A DNA stretch of 64,000 nt from Ephydatia muelleri. Taxonomy: Eukaryota > Porifera > Demospongiae > Spongillida > Spongillidae. Each line of letters starts with the position of its first letter. Position 1 is the first letter of the stretch. Shown here piece after piece: positions 1 to 11,617 of the stretch. Where the stretch lies: contig JABACO010000001.1 in assembly GCA_013339895.1 (NCBI GenBank), forward strand, positions 32,655,501 through 32,719,500, written 5' to 3'. The notes beneath the pieces were generated by a model. It had not been told where the DNA came from and did no database searches. It was given only the letters and a program-made list of their open reading frames with translations. The position numbers and the translations under genes are program-made.

Positions 1-3000
1 ACATCTTCATTGTTTAAAATTAACTCCACCGCATTATCAACTATCCCTGTTGGTTGGATATTGTGGCGAAACTCACACTCCATTGTGTGGAACAATTCAA
101 AAGCCATGTTGTTCACTACTATCAGTCCACCTCGATTCACTGCAGTTAACTAATCATCAGAGAAATCAGTCACAGCTTCTGATCCATCACTAATAAGTTC
201 ATTTAAATACAATTGTAGATCCTTTTGCCTAGGATGCTTGAATAGTTTCTTTTGAAGAGCCCTTGGAACATATCCTGCTGTGTATCGCAGTGCATTGAGC
301 TCTTCATATGTTAGCTGCTCAGTGGTTCCAAGATTGCTGCACTCTAAACTGAAGCCACACTCATCCCTGACAAGCTGACGAAAGATTTGGTTCCCAACAT
401 ACTGAAAAAAGACAGGGCATAATTGTGTTGCAGGAAGTGTGGAACTGTCACGTAGGAATGCCATCCACTTGTCAACATAATCTTGCGAAGTTTGGACTAC
501 ATGGTAGCTGCTCCACATTTTTACCCTTCGTCTTGTACATGTCTTCTTACTGCTGGTTAACAGTTTAATCGGTTTAATACAACCACGAAGCAGCTCTACA
601 ATATCGTTCTGGAATGCTTTTACTTTTACATCATTGGATGGCATCCATTTCATAAGATCTTGAGCCATTTTTAAAGCAGATGTTGCTGATGCAGATGGCA
701 TCAGAAAAGCTTTATCATCCAAAAGAGCTTTGACTGATTTAAGCAAATAACCATCTGAAACACAGCTGCCTGTGCGGAGAGAAATGCTTATGATTCACAA
801 ATAATATAATCTAAGAAAGGAACTAACATACCTGATACAACAGCATCTGTTATGGGTTGACATGGAATAACTGTTGTGTCAGAAGAAGTACGACGACGCT
901 TTTCTAATGGAGTAGTACACATTGCTGGCTGCTCGCCTTCACTTCCACGACAATTTCCCCTAAGTTGTCTTGTATGACACATTGAGTTCATGACCCTTAT
1001 TGCCTGTGTGTTCTTAGTAAATTCAGCAACATTTGGGTTATCATTGACTCCTCCTCTTTGACGTTGAACCCGCCAAAGAATCTCTCCAATGGGTCTTGGC
1101 ATATTCTTTGACTTAGAAATGACCTGACATCAGGAAGAGTAAACAGGAACTGGACCAACTCTAAAAAAGATCTACCTGATAGATGAAAATAAAGTTTTTA
1201 CTTTCATAATCAAATGCTCCTCATGAGGGTGAATAAATACTTCTTACTTGTCATCTTCAAACCATATAATGTTTCCTCGCTCAACAGCATGTTAGACTTC
1301 TCTGCCAGACTAAAGCCAGATCGCCCCATAACAGATCTCTCCCAATCTTCCAAATACTTCAAAAAACATTCAACTAACCACTGTGTGATATTTCAAAATA
1401 AAATATAAATTGCATTGCTTGAGCTGAATCATACCTTTAGGCGAGGATCTTCTCTTGAGGTATAGGGCTACTGAAATGGCTTCAAGGCTCGAGACCCATG
1501 GCTGTAGTTATGCACATTTAGTGCGTCAAAAAACTTGTCCATCATTTCTACAAACTGTGATGTCTCATTGCATTCATCTCCACAAAAAAGTACAAGAGCT
1601 TTAGACACAGATTCACTCAATACCTATAGGTGTACATCATGATCATCCATACACGAACTAAAATTAGCTATGGAGCTTTTTTTACCTGGGCGGCCAAATC
1701 AACCCTCATCTTGGAAAATGCTGTAAGATAAATGTGCTCAAACTTCAGTTTTGGAAGGATTCGCATTCCAACTGCTTTAGCAGTATCCATATCATAAAAT
1801 TGTTTGAGTTGATCCCAACAGATGTACTTGCCATTGTTCTGTTGTGATAGAATTAAAAATACTGAATAATACATAACAGTAATGCTGTGGCACAAAAAAC
1901 ATACCCACAACATTCGATTGTGCCAGCAGTTTCGGGTGGTTTTTATCAAGTGGGGGGGATCTGATATAAAGAACAAGAATCGTTTCTCCGCTGTGTAGGG
2001 ATTTGCTATTCGATAGGTTACATCAGATGAAGTATTATGCAATTTGATGAGTTTTCTGTTTGCAGAACTACCATCCATAGTTACAGCAAGAACCTGATGA
2101 GACATCAATATTAATAATATACAGACAATGATTTTAAATATACCTTTAAACCACAGTTTTCTACTCTTCCCACTGCTTCCCAGAAAGGGTCATACAGCTG
2201 ATCACCCTTCAAGGCACAACAAGGGAACTGTGCATATGGAAACTGCAACTTGGTGAATAGACCTCGTATCATAAATACGACCATGGTCTTAGCTTGGGAT
2301 GGAGCAGTATTGCCATCGGTGAGGGCAGACTCTAGCTGCATCAGATGGTTATTGGTTTCTCCCAAGTTTGCAAAGCCCACCAAATTTCCATTCCAACGAT
2401 CAAACACCAGATCCTCTCGCACGTGCATTTCATCAATTAAGATGGCTACATACTTTTCTCTCTCAGGGCAACTCTCAACATTCACTGCATTCCTAAGCAT
2501 CACATCCACATCTGCAGAAAAGCCCTCACATGACTGAACATAGTGAGTGTAGTCTCGAAGAGTCCTTTGAGATGGTAGTTTGATGCAGCCAGATTCTCGT
2601 AACAACTCATATGCCCCACCAGACCTGAAGAAAATTTAAAGTTTAAGTGAATTAACAATCAATATCAAAAGTAAATCACTAACTTATGCCTAAGTGATAA
2701 GCAAAAACGAATCATCAATGGATGCCATCTCATGTGCCGAGAGCTATGTTGTGATGCTGCCTCAATCTGCTGCTGCCAAAAGATGTGCTCAAATGAATCT
2801 TCAGGCAAGCTTTCCAAATGCTTAGCAGTTTCTGGCAAACAGATAATATCCTTGATGTAGGCATTGCATTCTTCATCCAAGAAGACACCTTTCACTTCTG
2901 TGTCTTGGTGAATTCTGCTTCTCAATCGTTCAAGTTGCTTCAGAAGAGATCGGTATGATGTTCGAATGTTACCAAGACGAGCAACCAGATCTGGTAGTTG

Positions 3001-3921
3001 GATAAATCTATATGGTACAAATATAAAGAGTCATTCATTTACCTAGTCACCAAAAAAGCACAAACCGGTAGTTTGTTCTTTCATTATCCACAGACGTACT
3101 TGCTCTCTTCCACTTCTGAGTAAGCAGGGTAGATCGATAGGTTGAACAAGCAGAACAGCGTACGGCACGAGAGTTGGGATGAATTATAAGTTTGCAATTT
3201 TTGTGACGAACAGTTTCACGGTGGTTCAGCAGGGCAGTGTCAATGTATCCAGCTTGGTGACCTATGAAATAACCAGTAGTTCTAATATACATGCATGAAT
3301 ACAGCAAAATACAAAACTTCATGGCATACCTGAATAACTGTGTAGCGTATATGTGCTGCTGTGGTACAGCTGTACAATGTTGTCGTCTGGATTCCCAATG
3401 CATAGTTTGACACCATCCAAGATATCAACAAGCCTGCAGAGCTCTGTAACAGCTGAGATTGTAGAAGGAACTTCACCAAGTACAGGTAACATCTCAGATG
3501 TAACTGTCTTATCCAAGACAGTTGCCGACCACTGTAACTCAGCCGTAACTTTCACTGACATCAACACAGTAGTCTGTAACTGGCTAGAGTGCATTCTGCA
3601 GACAACAAGGGGTGGACCACCAAGAATGACCCACATAGAAGGGAGAGATATCTTCTCAAGCCTTGACAGTAGAACATCAACAGATGTGATTTTTCTCTGC
3701 ATAAAAGCAGATAATGGAAACGAAACAAGCATTGTAGAAGTTTCATCAGTAGACTGGCATTGAACCACAGGATGGAGGACGGGTGCTGAGCTCTGAATGG
3801 TCATCAAACCAACTGACAACGTCACAGCATTTCGGGGAACAGATACGATCATCGATGGCCGTGCTATCTTTCGCTCTTCATTCTTACGATGGCGCTCCAT
3901 GCGAAATTTTCTTCCTCCCAT
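1..3921 (-). pseudogene. P-element-like (THAP9/TNP-type) transposase gene, decayed, runs off left edge
   Basis: DDE/RNase H-like transposase of the P-element class. I read ten exons on the minus strand: 3921-3330 (ATG at 3921), 3261-3066 (CxxC zinc-knuckle-like CSAC), 3007-2684 (coiled-coil, RWHPLMIRFCLSLRHK), 2624-2144 (LIDEMHVRE, likely first catalytic Asp), 2093-1905 (TMDGSSANRK, likely second Asp; DPPHLIKTTRN, GTP-binding insertion region), 1838-1686, 1623-1435, 1380-1248, 1175-832, and 754 to the window edge (NALRYTAGYVPRAL, then VNRGGL). Nearly all junctions are GT/AG with short introns. The copy is broken: an in-frame TAG at 1468-1470, a one-base shift near 1075-1080 in exon 9 and a TAG at 150-152. 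The extreme C-terminus lies beyond base 1. A terminal inverted repeat at 4485-4513 marks the element end beyond the 5' side. Family assignment is from motifs; exon borders are by eye. Confidence 0.8.
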
Positions 3922-4484
3922 CTCTGTAAAAATATTTATAGACACACTTATATGCAGACATCGCATAAATGTACATCCACGCCACACAGGAAACAGTTTT
4001 CTACATATTGAAGCATTTCAGGACATTTTTAGATTTGAAACAAAGGCTAGGCTACCCCACAAACCCGAGGTATCCACGTATCGATACATCCCATTCTAGA
4101 AGCGCTTTTGCGACAAAACCTAGCCTACGCCACAATACATTCAGTTACTAACCTTTTAAGCTGCTTTACGAATCGCACGCACCAATAGTTGAAAAGCGGC
4201 TACCCCACAAAAATGTGGACTCCAATAAAAGCACTTTAAAGCATCATAAGTGACATAATATTGCCAAAAAAGCGGTTTTTTTTCGCTTAAAACAATACCC
4301 CGCTATCAATCCCACTTTACTTAACATAAACCTACCTGATCCTGGTCACTATACTTGAGTACCAAGCAAAAAAGCTTCTTTTTCTCCCCCTTCGTCCGCC
4401 CCTTATAACACCTTAAAGGTGCGATTAGCGCCAGATAGCATTGCCCGCTGAGGCTCTCGTAGAAATGTATAGCTCACGTGACTC
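3922..4484. other. 5' subterminal/leader region of the P-like element
   Basis: This stretch lies between the transposase start codon and the element end. A polypyrimidine/AG junction just before the ATG suggests a non-coding first exon and intron. I see no other gene; the small open frames here have no recognisable content. Confidence 0.4.
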
Positions 4485-4513
4485 GTTTCCAATCCCTCTA
4501 TATATTATCTCTG
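4485..4513 (+). repeat. P-like element terminal inverted repeat (right end)
   Basis: The core GTTTCCAATCCCTCT followed by TATATTATCTCTG matches, directly or inverted, ends at 17421-17449, 56492-56522, 58454-58484, 59249-59277 and 60117-60145. On the element's own strand it starts with CAGAG and contains AGAGGGATTGGAAAC. The flank GCTCACGTG just inside the end also occurs at 58441. The matching left end of this copy is outside the window. Confidence 0.75.
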
Positions 4514-4625
4514 GTTGCGTACCAGAACTTTGTCCCCCACTGATACATGTGATTTGATATCAATTTTGCCTTTCCTCTTGAGATCAATGGCTATCCGACT
4601 GTTTTGGGCCTTGATTCTGTTACCT

Positions 4626-5269
4626 TTAACTCTTTGACCGCCAAGTGCACATTTATGTGCAATAATTGCACCCCGCGTTCACCGCCAAGTGCACATTTAT
4701 GTGCACACGTATTAGAAAACCAATCTGTATCGCATGGTTACGCACTTCGTGCACCAAACAGCGCTCAGGACATAGAACTACGACTGGAGTGTTGGTTTTT
4801 AATTGAAAGGTAAGCGGTAACTAACAGCTGCAGCTGTACGTGTAATGGCGCCTCTATCGTCGCTAGCGGCTTTGAACAAGCACCCGCTTGTTCTACTAAA
4901 ATAGGGGAGAGCGAAGCTTTTTTAAAAAGCTGGACCTTAGAAATAACACCAAGGGATAAAAATATCGTGTTTTCGTCGTCTGTTTTATAGTGTACACGAC
5001 GTACGGCTTCAAATCCCTGCCCACTTGGCTCCGCCTATATCGGGTGCTGTTAGCAACCATTGTTTTTCAAACACCGAATATAAATATATCAAAACAAAAA
5101 TCACAAAACGCTTTTTTATCATAGTAATGTCTTTAAAGTAAGCTAACCGTGTGATTCTTCAAGAACGGCGAGTCTTCGGCGACTAATAAGCAACGGTAGC
5201 CATAATTAAAAACATAGCTGACAATTAACGACGTCATTCGTATTGCAATATTGACGTCCAAAAAGTTAA
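4626..5269 (+). mobile_element. piggyBac-type MITE, copy 1 (636 bp + TTAA duplications)
   Basis: TTAA target duplications lie at 4626-4629 and 5266-5269 around a 636-bp element. Its ends CTCTTTGACCGCCAA and, inverted, CTTTTTGGACGTCAA form imperfect terminal inverted repeats. TTAA targeting and a CYCTTTG-type terminus are piggyBac hallmarks. It encodes no transposase. The left subterminal zone carries two direct copies of CCGCCAAGTGCACATTTATG, each containing the palindrome GTGCACATTTATGTGCA(C). A nearly identical inverted copy of the same length is at 63293-63936. The 69-codon open frame inside is an accident of the repeat. Confidence 0.88.
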
Positions 5270-5589
5270 CCTATACAGGCCATGAATGTCAGGAAAGCAT
5301 TCAGTTTTATTCATTTTGAATACAACACGCATACAACACATCCAAAACATTGCACATCTGACCGGCCAATTTAAGGTGCACCAAGACAATCACGTGAGAC
5401 GTGACACGCATGCGCATGTCAATAGGCTCATTGCGTGCGAAGCAGCTAAATAAATTATTTGGTGCTGCCTCAAGAGCATATAGCGCTTGCCGTTACAAGT
5501 TTACAACAATGGTAAAATTAACGGTGATAACAGCACACAAATAGCACACAAATAGCACACAAACACATATAGTACATGTAATAGTACAC
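5270..5589. other. Intergenic, nothing recognised
   Basis: AT-rich single-copy-looking sequence with a short repeat of ATAGCACACAA near 5530-5565. No exon, RNA or element end recognised. Confidence 0.4.
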
Positions 5590-5599
5590 TTGAATATAC

Positions 5600-5940
5600 T
5601 CCGCGTAAAAGTTCACTTCACCGCCTCATCCTCTGTCTCCTCGTCCTCTGTCTCCTTGTCCTCTGTCATTTCCTCCCATGACAATAGCATCTCCAGCACT
5701 GCCGCCGTCAGCACCCCTGGACCCCTTACAACAGCATCTCCAGCACCACCGCCATCGATACCTCCCGGACCCCTTACAAAAGCACCTCCAGCACCACCGC
5801 CGTCGATACCTCCCGGACCCCTTACAACAGCATCTCCTGCACCACCGTCATCTACCCTTACAACATCGCCCCCCTCTCCAACACCACCATCCTTTGCATC
5901 CATGTTCTCTAGACTTCGGACTTCTGCTGTAATATCCATG
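5600..5940. repeat. 48-bp proline/alanine-coding minisatellite, open on both strands
   Basis: About 3.5 copies of a 48-bp unit (core CCCGGACCCCTTACAACAGC) lie at about 5705-5870. Because 48 is a multiple of three, several frames stay open: plus-strand frames read proline-rich (PPGPLTKAPPAPPPSI), and the minus frame at 5939-5613 reads MDITAEVRSLENMDAKDGG followed by Gly/Asp-rich repeats and a TEDKETEDEETEDEA tail. The minus reading looks slightly more protein-like because of its non-repetitive start and acidic end, but I cannot show it is a gene. Confidence 0.45.
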
Positions 5941-6039
5941 ATGCGATGTGAGCATGCCTTTATGAATTGCTTATATTGGCCTTTCGAATGTTCTAGTTTG
6001 TTTGAAAGGCTGGGCTTGACCTTCTTACATCAGGCCTAG

Positions 6040-7395
6040 GGAGGAGCATGCTAATAAAAGGCTGGACTTCACCTCGTTTGAAGTGGGACATGTATTCATT
6101 GTTTGTACAAAATATATTTTTAGGTCATCCAGGGAGCGTTCACACTTACACATGAGAGCTTTGAACAGAGACATCACTAAGGAGCATGGTATGTACGAAG
6201 TGTATGATGTCAAAGATGCAATAAGCTTGGAATCATGCACATTTGTCATTCTTTATATGTTTCTCTGTCAGTTTACATGTGCTTGTGCATAGATATAGCC
6301 CGCATAAAGTAGTCACCAAAGACCATAACTGGTACTCTCATGTGATACATGAGAGGAGGACTTGAAGGTTGTTGTGACAACAATTGCGATGTCACCTGTA
6401 CAGACCATCATATGGAGCTATGGCAGTGAAAGGGGCTGGTGAAGTGGCTGCACACATGCAAGTGATATGCTAATATGATAACCGTTCAGGCCTCAGGTGC
6501 ATGTGGCCCTGTGCCAATTGTCAGAAAAGTGTATCCAGGGGACGCGCTACCCGGGCTAATACCAACCAATCGTTTTTACGATGTACACAAAGTGAACTTA
6601 TGTGCTTATTCGAAACGGACGCTCTCGTTGACATAGACGCTGCATGTAAAGAGGTAAGTTTAGTTTTATGATAAAGTGGGTAGTGTCGAGTAGGAATCAG
6701 AGTTAGACAATCATGCTGTCCATGCAGATTGTGCAGAAGTGTTGTTTTTCATTGTGGTATTTGTCCTGTGTAAATCAGTACATGTATTGACTATTTCACA
6801 ATAACAGATAAGATTTAAACATCACTTGTACATAACATGAAATGAGCAGGTATACACATAGTTGGATACAGTTGCGTTATTTCCTTTATAAATATCCTTT
6901 ATAATACACACTTCCATTCATGCATTAGAAGTTTCTTTCCTATTCTTTTGAAGTGGTCATTACTGTGGTCATTTGTATGAACAAGTGCTTTGACCAACTC
7001 CATGAAATGTTTGCTGAGCTTATCGTACTCCATTCTGTTACAATTCACTGCGTTAAAAAAATGTATTTGCGCATACGGTAAACACGATTTAAACATGATG
7101 TAAAGGTCACGTTTACTTACATTTACTTACATTTACGACGAAGCAAATCTGATGTTTACATGACGGTGTAAATATGGTAAAGGCTCAGTTTACTCATGTT
7201 TGCGCATCGCAAAGACGATGTTAAATGTAACATTTGCAATAGCTTTACATGTACGTGTAAAAACATGTTCTATACATAGCTTTTATAAATACGTTTACTG
7301 TCACTTTATTTTTAGATCCGTATTTCTAGTTTTATACTTTTAATTCATAACTGTTTTCATAACTTCAAGTTGAAATTTTATTGGTTTTAAAAATA
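6040..7395. other. Intergenic; GTAAA/TTTAC-rich palindromic patch at 7050-7270
   Basis: No gene recognised. Between about 7050 and 7270 the motifs TTTAC and GTAAA recur in both orientations, including the near-palindrome TTTACATGTACGTGTAAA near 7244, which may be the remains of a MITE. A possible splice donor (GAGGTAAGT) occurs at 6651. Confidence 0.35.
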
Positions 7396-8586
7396 CTAAT
7401 GAATACAATGAGACACACTACAGTCTGGCACTTTTGCCCATGCTGAGCAGGATGGCGGAGGGTTCTTTGTAGTGGTTTCTCCTCCGTGGCACCGTTTGCG
7501 GCACATTTCAACTGCTCTTGAACTTTGTTTTCGCCGAATCTTTCTGTCGAGCGATTGGAGCATTTCAGTCAGCCTCGCACTCCTCCAAGGAAGAGTGTGT
7601 ACAATCAGCACCTTGTGGCGTTCCCCCATGCACTCGTCCTCTCCAGATTCCTCCGCGCTTTTCTCCGTTGACATGTACTCCACATGCAACACGGCACCAA
7701 GTTGGTCTCTCTGCTCTGGTGTCAAAGTTGTTGATGCCAAGCAGGTGGCTTTACGAATTTGAAGTTTCTGTATGCAGAATTTATATACATATATTCAAGT
7801 ATAATATGTAGAGTGTATAGACCTACGTGATGCTTTCGCTGAAGTCGTCTTTGCTTCAGCCTCGCGTCTGATATTTTGTTGGTAGATATCGGACGCGAGC
7901 GCCGCTTCAGCGTCGTAAAATAGTTCTTAGTGGCTTCTGTAGAAGTATTTATGAGCATGAATTTGCATGTCAAACCTCTTCTCGTGACTTACTTTGTACC
8001 ATGGCAGCAGGAACCTATCGTCTGTAGCTATCTCTGCTGTCACCAGCATATTCTCAGGCGAAGAGAAACTGTATGATGCAATAAACTGAAATGATAAAAA
8101 TACAACGCACGCAAATGCCTTACCCTAAGCTTGTGTCCCATTGCATTGGTTTTTCAAGGGTAGCGTTACAACGCTGTGAATAGTTGCCTATATAGAAAGC
8201 ATGATAAAAATTGCTTGGCTTGCATAAAAGTATTCAGACCAACAGCTCTTTTGGTGCTTTCTTCTGAGAAACCGCACATTGTTGGGTGGCAGCAACCGCT
8301 TGCGTAGACTTTGCCTGTAAATCCGCCACTTGGTCTTGAAGCGATTTAATCGCCGCCAGTAATTGGACGTTAACGTCAGTACAGGTGCCGGCGGCACCTT
8401 CCTGTCGTCGTGAATCTAAAAAAGAAAGATACATATATATGAATTGGAATGATTTATTTATTTATTATTTCTACCTGCAAGTTGCAGCGAAGATCTTGAC
8501 GACGACAGAAACGATGACGATGCCCTTCGCTCGGTATCTTCACCCATTACGCGTGGTCTAACTGGAGTACGAGCTGCTTGGAACAT
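7396..8586 (-). CDS. Four-exon gene, unknown function (coiled coil + PWRS motif)
   Basis: Gene model on the minus strand: exon 1 8586-8475 (ATG at 8586, MFQAARTPVRPRVMGEDTERR), exon 2 8415-8240, exon 3 8085-7993, exon 4 7767-7396 with stop. Phases agree across all junctions and give about 250 residues without a break; the exon 2 donor (GTCTGA) is weak, the others fit GT/AG. Exon 1 is Ser/Arg rich. Exon 2 has a short coiled coil (LLAAIKSLQDQVADLQAK). Exon 4 has an acidic stretch (STEKSAEESGEDE), then LPWRSARLTEMLQSLDRKI and a Lys/Arg-rich tail. The PWRS-LDRK-proline arrangement resembles small proteins repeatedly found near transposons in aquatic invertebrates. That link is from memory and gives no function. 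Intron 3 holds a hairpin (7847-7913). Confidence 0.55.
7847..7913. repeat. Imperfect hairpin in an intron
   Basis: Arms CTCGCGTCTGATAT and ATATCGGACGCGAG are inverted repeats with one mismatch around a short loop; outer GCTGAAG/CTTCAGC motifs extend the symmetry. Looks like a small MITE remnant or structured intron. Confidence 0.5.
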
Positions 8587-8599
8587 ACTGATTCCTGAG

Positions 8600-9140
8600 A
8601 TATGAGTGTAACAGTTGTGTACACTTCCAACAAACACACACCACCACCCTAACCGTTATACACACACATCACCAGACACAACCAGCTGTATTCACACCAT
8701 CACACTAACATTGACTACACTTCTATAAACACACACCACCACACTAACAGTTGTGTACACTTCTAATAAACACACATCACTACCCTAACCGTTATACACA
8801 CACATCACCAGACACAACCAGCTGTGTACACACCATCACACTAACATTGACTACACTTCTATAAATACACACCACCACCCGAACACACCTCCACACAAAC
8901 AGTTGTGTACACTTCTAATAAACACACATCACTACCTTAACCGTTATCACACACATCCCCAGACACAACCAGCTGTGTTCACACCATCACACTAACATTG
9001 ACTACACTTCTATAAACACACACCACCACACAAACAGTTGTGTACACACTAACATCCAGTTGTGTACACTTCTATAAACACACACCACCACCACCCTGAC
9101 AGTTGTCTCATACACACATCACCAGACACAGCCAGTTATG
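8600..9140. repeat. CA-rich complex tandem repeat (~130-150-bp unit)
   Basis: Blocks such as CACATCACCAGACACAACCAG, CTAACATTGACTACACTTCT and AACAGTTGTGTACACTTCTA recur in the same order about every 130-150 bp (for example ACCGTTAT near 8652, 8788 and 8941). Four partial units are visible. No coding potential. Confidence 0.75.
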
Positions 9141-9600
9141 CACACACCACCACACTAACTCGTGGGACATTGAAAACCAACACACAAAACAGCAAACAAT
9201 GAACATAATCATTCACACAGAACGCACATGTACATATTAAAAAAATACACATCTATACATACAAACGAGTGCACACTACCAACTGACACACACCAGCAGT
9301 GTGCAGATTGAGTGTAGACTTCCAACACACATGCATAAACGTACACACGCGCACAAATACATGCACACAAATACACGCGCACGGACACACATACACGAAC
9401 AGCGAACACGCCAAATCCTCTTTCACAGTCCCCACATGCACACCGGACCAGTGCATATAGTGGTTTTACAAACAAATACACGCGCACGGGCACACATGCA
9501 CGAACACAGGCACATAACACAACCACAAGAATACTAGGCCTAATACTAGGGCCTACTAGTGCATGCACAGTCAGACATACCCGCGCGCATGAAAATAAAG
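9141..9600. repeat. Interrupted CA/CG-dinucleotide-rich tract
   Basis: Irregular ACACGCGCACGGACACACA-type runs at about 9330-9510. Both-strand open frames here (His/Thr or Cys/Val rich) are produced by the simple repeat. The remainder is unremarkable. Confidence 0.6.
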
Positions 9601-9713
9601 GCCACATATAGGTCTAAATCTTTCACTGTATCCTGTACTTACCCTAGAGTGGTGATGATCTAATTTGGATAGAGGGAGGGAATAATTTTAAATAGAAACA
9701 AATGGGGTTAAGT

Positions 9714-10141
9714 AAATGGCGCAATAAACAGAGTTACTGGGAGAATGTCATTCATTAAGGGTTCGATAAAAAATCTCAGAACTGGGAATCTTTACCAACA
9801 GTAGGGGACGTTAGGGAAAGTTAATTAAAAATAAAAGAGTTAAATGTCAATATTTACCAACGGTCTGCCACCTCTTCCTCCTCTTATGCCTCTTCTTACT
9901 GTTTGTTATATTAAAATAAAAGACGTCAGGCCACAAATGGGACATACATTTGTTGGATATGAGGAAATAAATGGGGGTTAAGGATTTATTAATTCAATGG
10001 CGCAATAAACAGAGTTACTGGGAGAATGTCATTTATTAAGGGTTCGATATAAAATCTCAGAGCAGGGAATCTTTACCAACAGGAGGGGACGTTAGGGAAA
10101 GTTAATTAAAATACAAGAGTTAAATGTCAATATTTACCAAC
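9714..10141. repeat. Direct duplication, ~145-bp unit spaced 285 bp, with splice-donor-like ends
   Basis: 9714-9860 and 9999-10141 are near-identical (start AATGGCGCAATAAACAGAG, end ATGTCAATATTTACCAAC). Read on the minus strand each unit carries two GTAAA donor-like sites (GTTG|GTAAAGATTCC and GTTG|GTAAATATTGAC), each preceded by GTTG. The pattern looks like tandem duplication of small exons with their introns, but no protein is recognisable in them. Confidence 0.6.
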
Positions 10142-10538
10142 ATCATCCAGAGGTGGTGGTTCATTCACAGGGGCTGGGGGATGGGAAGGGATTGAGTTAG
10201 AAGTTAATTACAGGGATATCCACCTTAGGCTCAACAAATTTACTTAAATACCCCTACGTTTCACTGTACTCAGCTGGCATGCACTTCTTCATCAAGCAAA
10301 CCAGATGGGCAGGTGTGTTGAGTGTACCAAAGGCAGGCAGTTCTAGCAATGGAGGCCTACAAATAATGCTGCCACTGTTCCACTCACCCCTCTTCCACTT
10401 CAAAGTTGGGACGCCACTCGCATCTAAGAACTTCCGCTCCACCTTCCTATCCCTGGTATGGTGGAGCAATGTGGCTACAATCCAGCCAAATACAACACTC
10501 GCATTGGTGCAGCCACTTACAGTAACTGCTGACACCAT
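10136..10538 (-). CDS. Possible exon(s) of an unrecognised gene
   Basis: A minus-strand open frame (10538-10254) reads NASVVFGWIVATLLHHTRD, then a basic segment, GVPTLKWKRGEWNSGSII and MKKCMPAEYSE. Its mixed composition looks more protein-like than the overlapping plus-strand frame. A donor-like GTACAG lies near its end, and a second short coding-like piece (VNEPPPLDDVG) ends at a GTAAAT donor near 10136. I do not recognise the family, and the start is not fixed. Confidence 0.3.
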
Positions 10539-10539
10539 T

Positions 10540-11617
10540 CAGAAGTACATATGGTGCAGCCACACTCAAATGTTAGTAATAGCAATAGCAGAAGAGGACA
10601 AATTGTGTATGTTTAAATGCACATTACATGTTTGCACTAACCACACACTGTGCAGATACAGGGGAGGGGTTTGGGGGCCGTTTGGGCCTGTGCCAGCAAG
10701 CATTGGCATAACATAGAAGGGGGGGGGGGGGGGGGGGGTGTATAGTATGCTTTTAACCTGATGCAGAGGCTTTGGCCTAGTGATAGACTGATCAGCGCTA
10801 CAGAGTTTACACAAAACTTTTCTTTAAAAGAAAAAAAATGAAAGCATTGGGATAGTGCTATTCCATTGAAGCCCCACGAAGGTGATTTGCATTAAAATTA
10901 AAGCGTTTTACGTGTAGTTACTGACTCTGGCCTGGCCATACACATGTATGCAGACAAAAATTCAAAATACGGCACGTGCAGATTTGATGTTAATCGATCT
11001 AGGTAGGGCTGAAATGCCTACGTAGGTCGCAACTGTACTGAAAAGTGCCATTTGCAAATATCTATGTTTTGTATCAGTGCACGTGCCTATTAGCCTTCGC
11101 ACTTCATTCATCGAGCTGCAAGCAGGCTAAACGAACACGATAAGGAACACACTATATAGGTCAAAAGTGTCCATGACGATCGACATCATAGTGTCCCTCT
11201 TGGCAGTCGAGACCTACGGTACTAGTCTGGGACTATCGTACTTTTGTATCAGGCCAGAAGCTGGCAGTAACCATATCGGGCTCTCCCTCGCTCTTTCGTA
11301 TCGAAACGCTCGGCCTCCCCCCCCCCCCCCCCCCCCCCCCACATTGTCCGGTTATTAACAGCCTATTAGTATTATAGTTAAGTTCTATCTTCAGCTAAAT
11401 TAACTTACTGTGCATATATTTATTCACCATTTTGTTCAATGATTAGTTGAAGAATTCTGGCGGATGACGCAAGGCATTACGCAATGACATTTTGATGAAT
11501 AAATTATGCGCGGTATAAATTAAATTTTTGTCTTGATTTTAGTTCAAGAATGGTTAATGGAATAATTTTTTTAAGTACATATGTCATGATCAGACCGATT
11601 TATAGGACAATTTACAA
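10540..11617. other. Non-coding; poly-G and poly-C tracts
   Basis: A run of about 20 G lies at 10719-10738 and a run of about 22 C at 11318-11340, facing each other about 600 bp apart. No gene or element end was recognised between or around them. Confidence 0.5.

Noticed and set aside
4604-4813. 69-codon open frame, also present at 63749-63979
   Set aside because: The apparent conservation is due to both being inside copies of the same MITE; no coding signature.
10800-11617. Search for a 5' LTR of gypsy copy 1
   Set aside because: Nothing resembling TGTGAGATATGCGG or the rest of the 3' LTR is present upstream.
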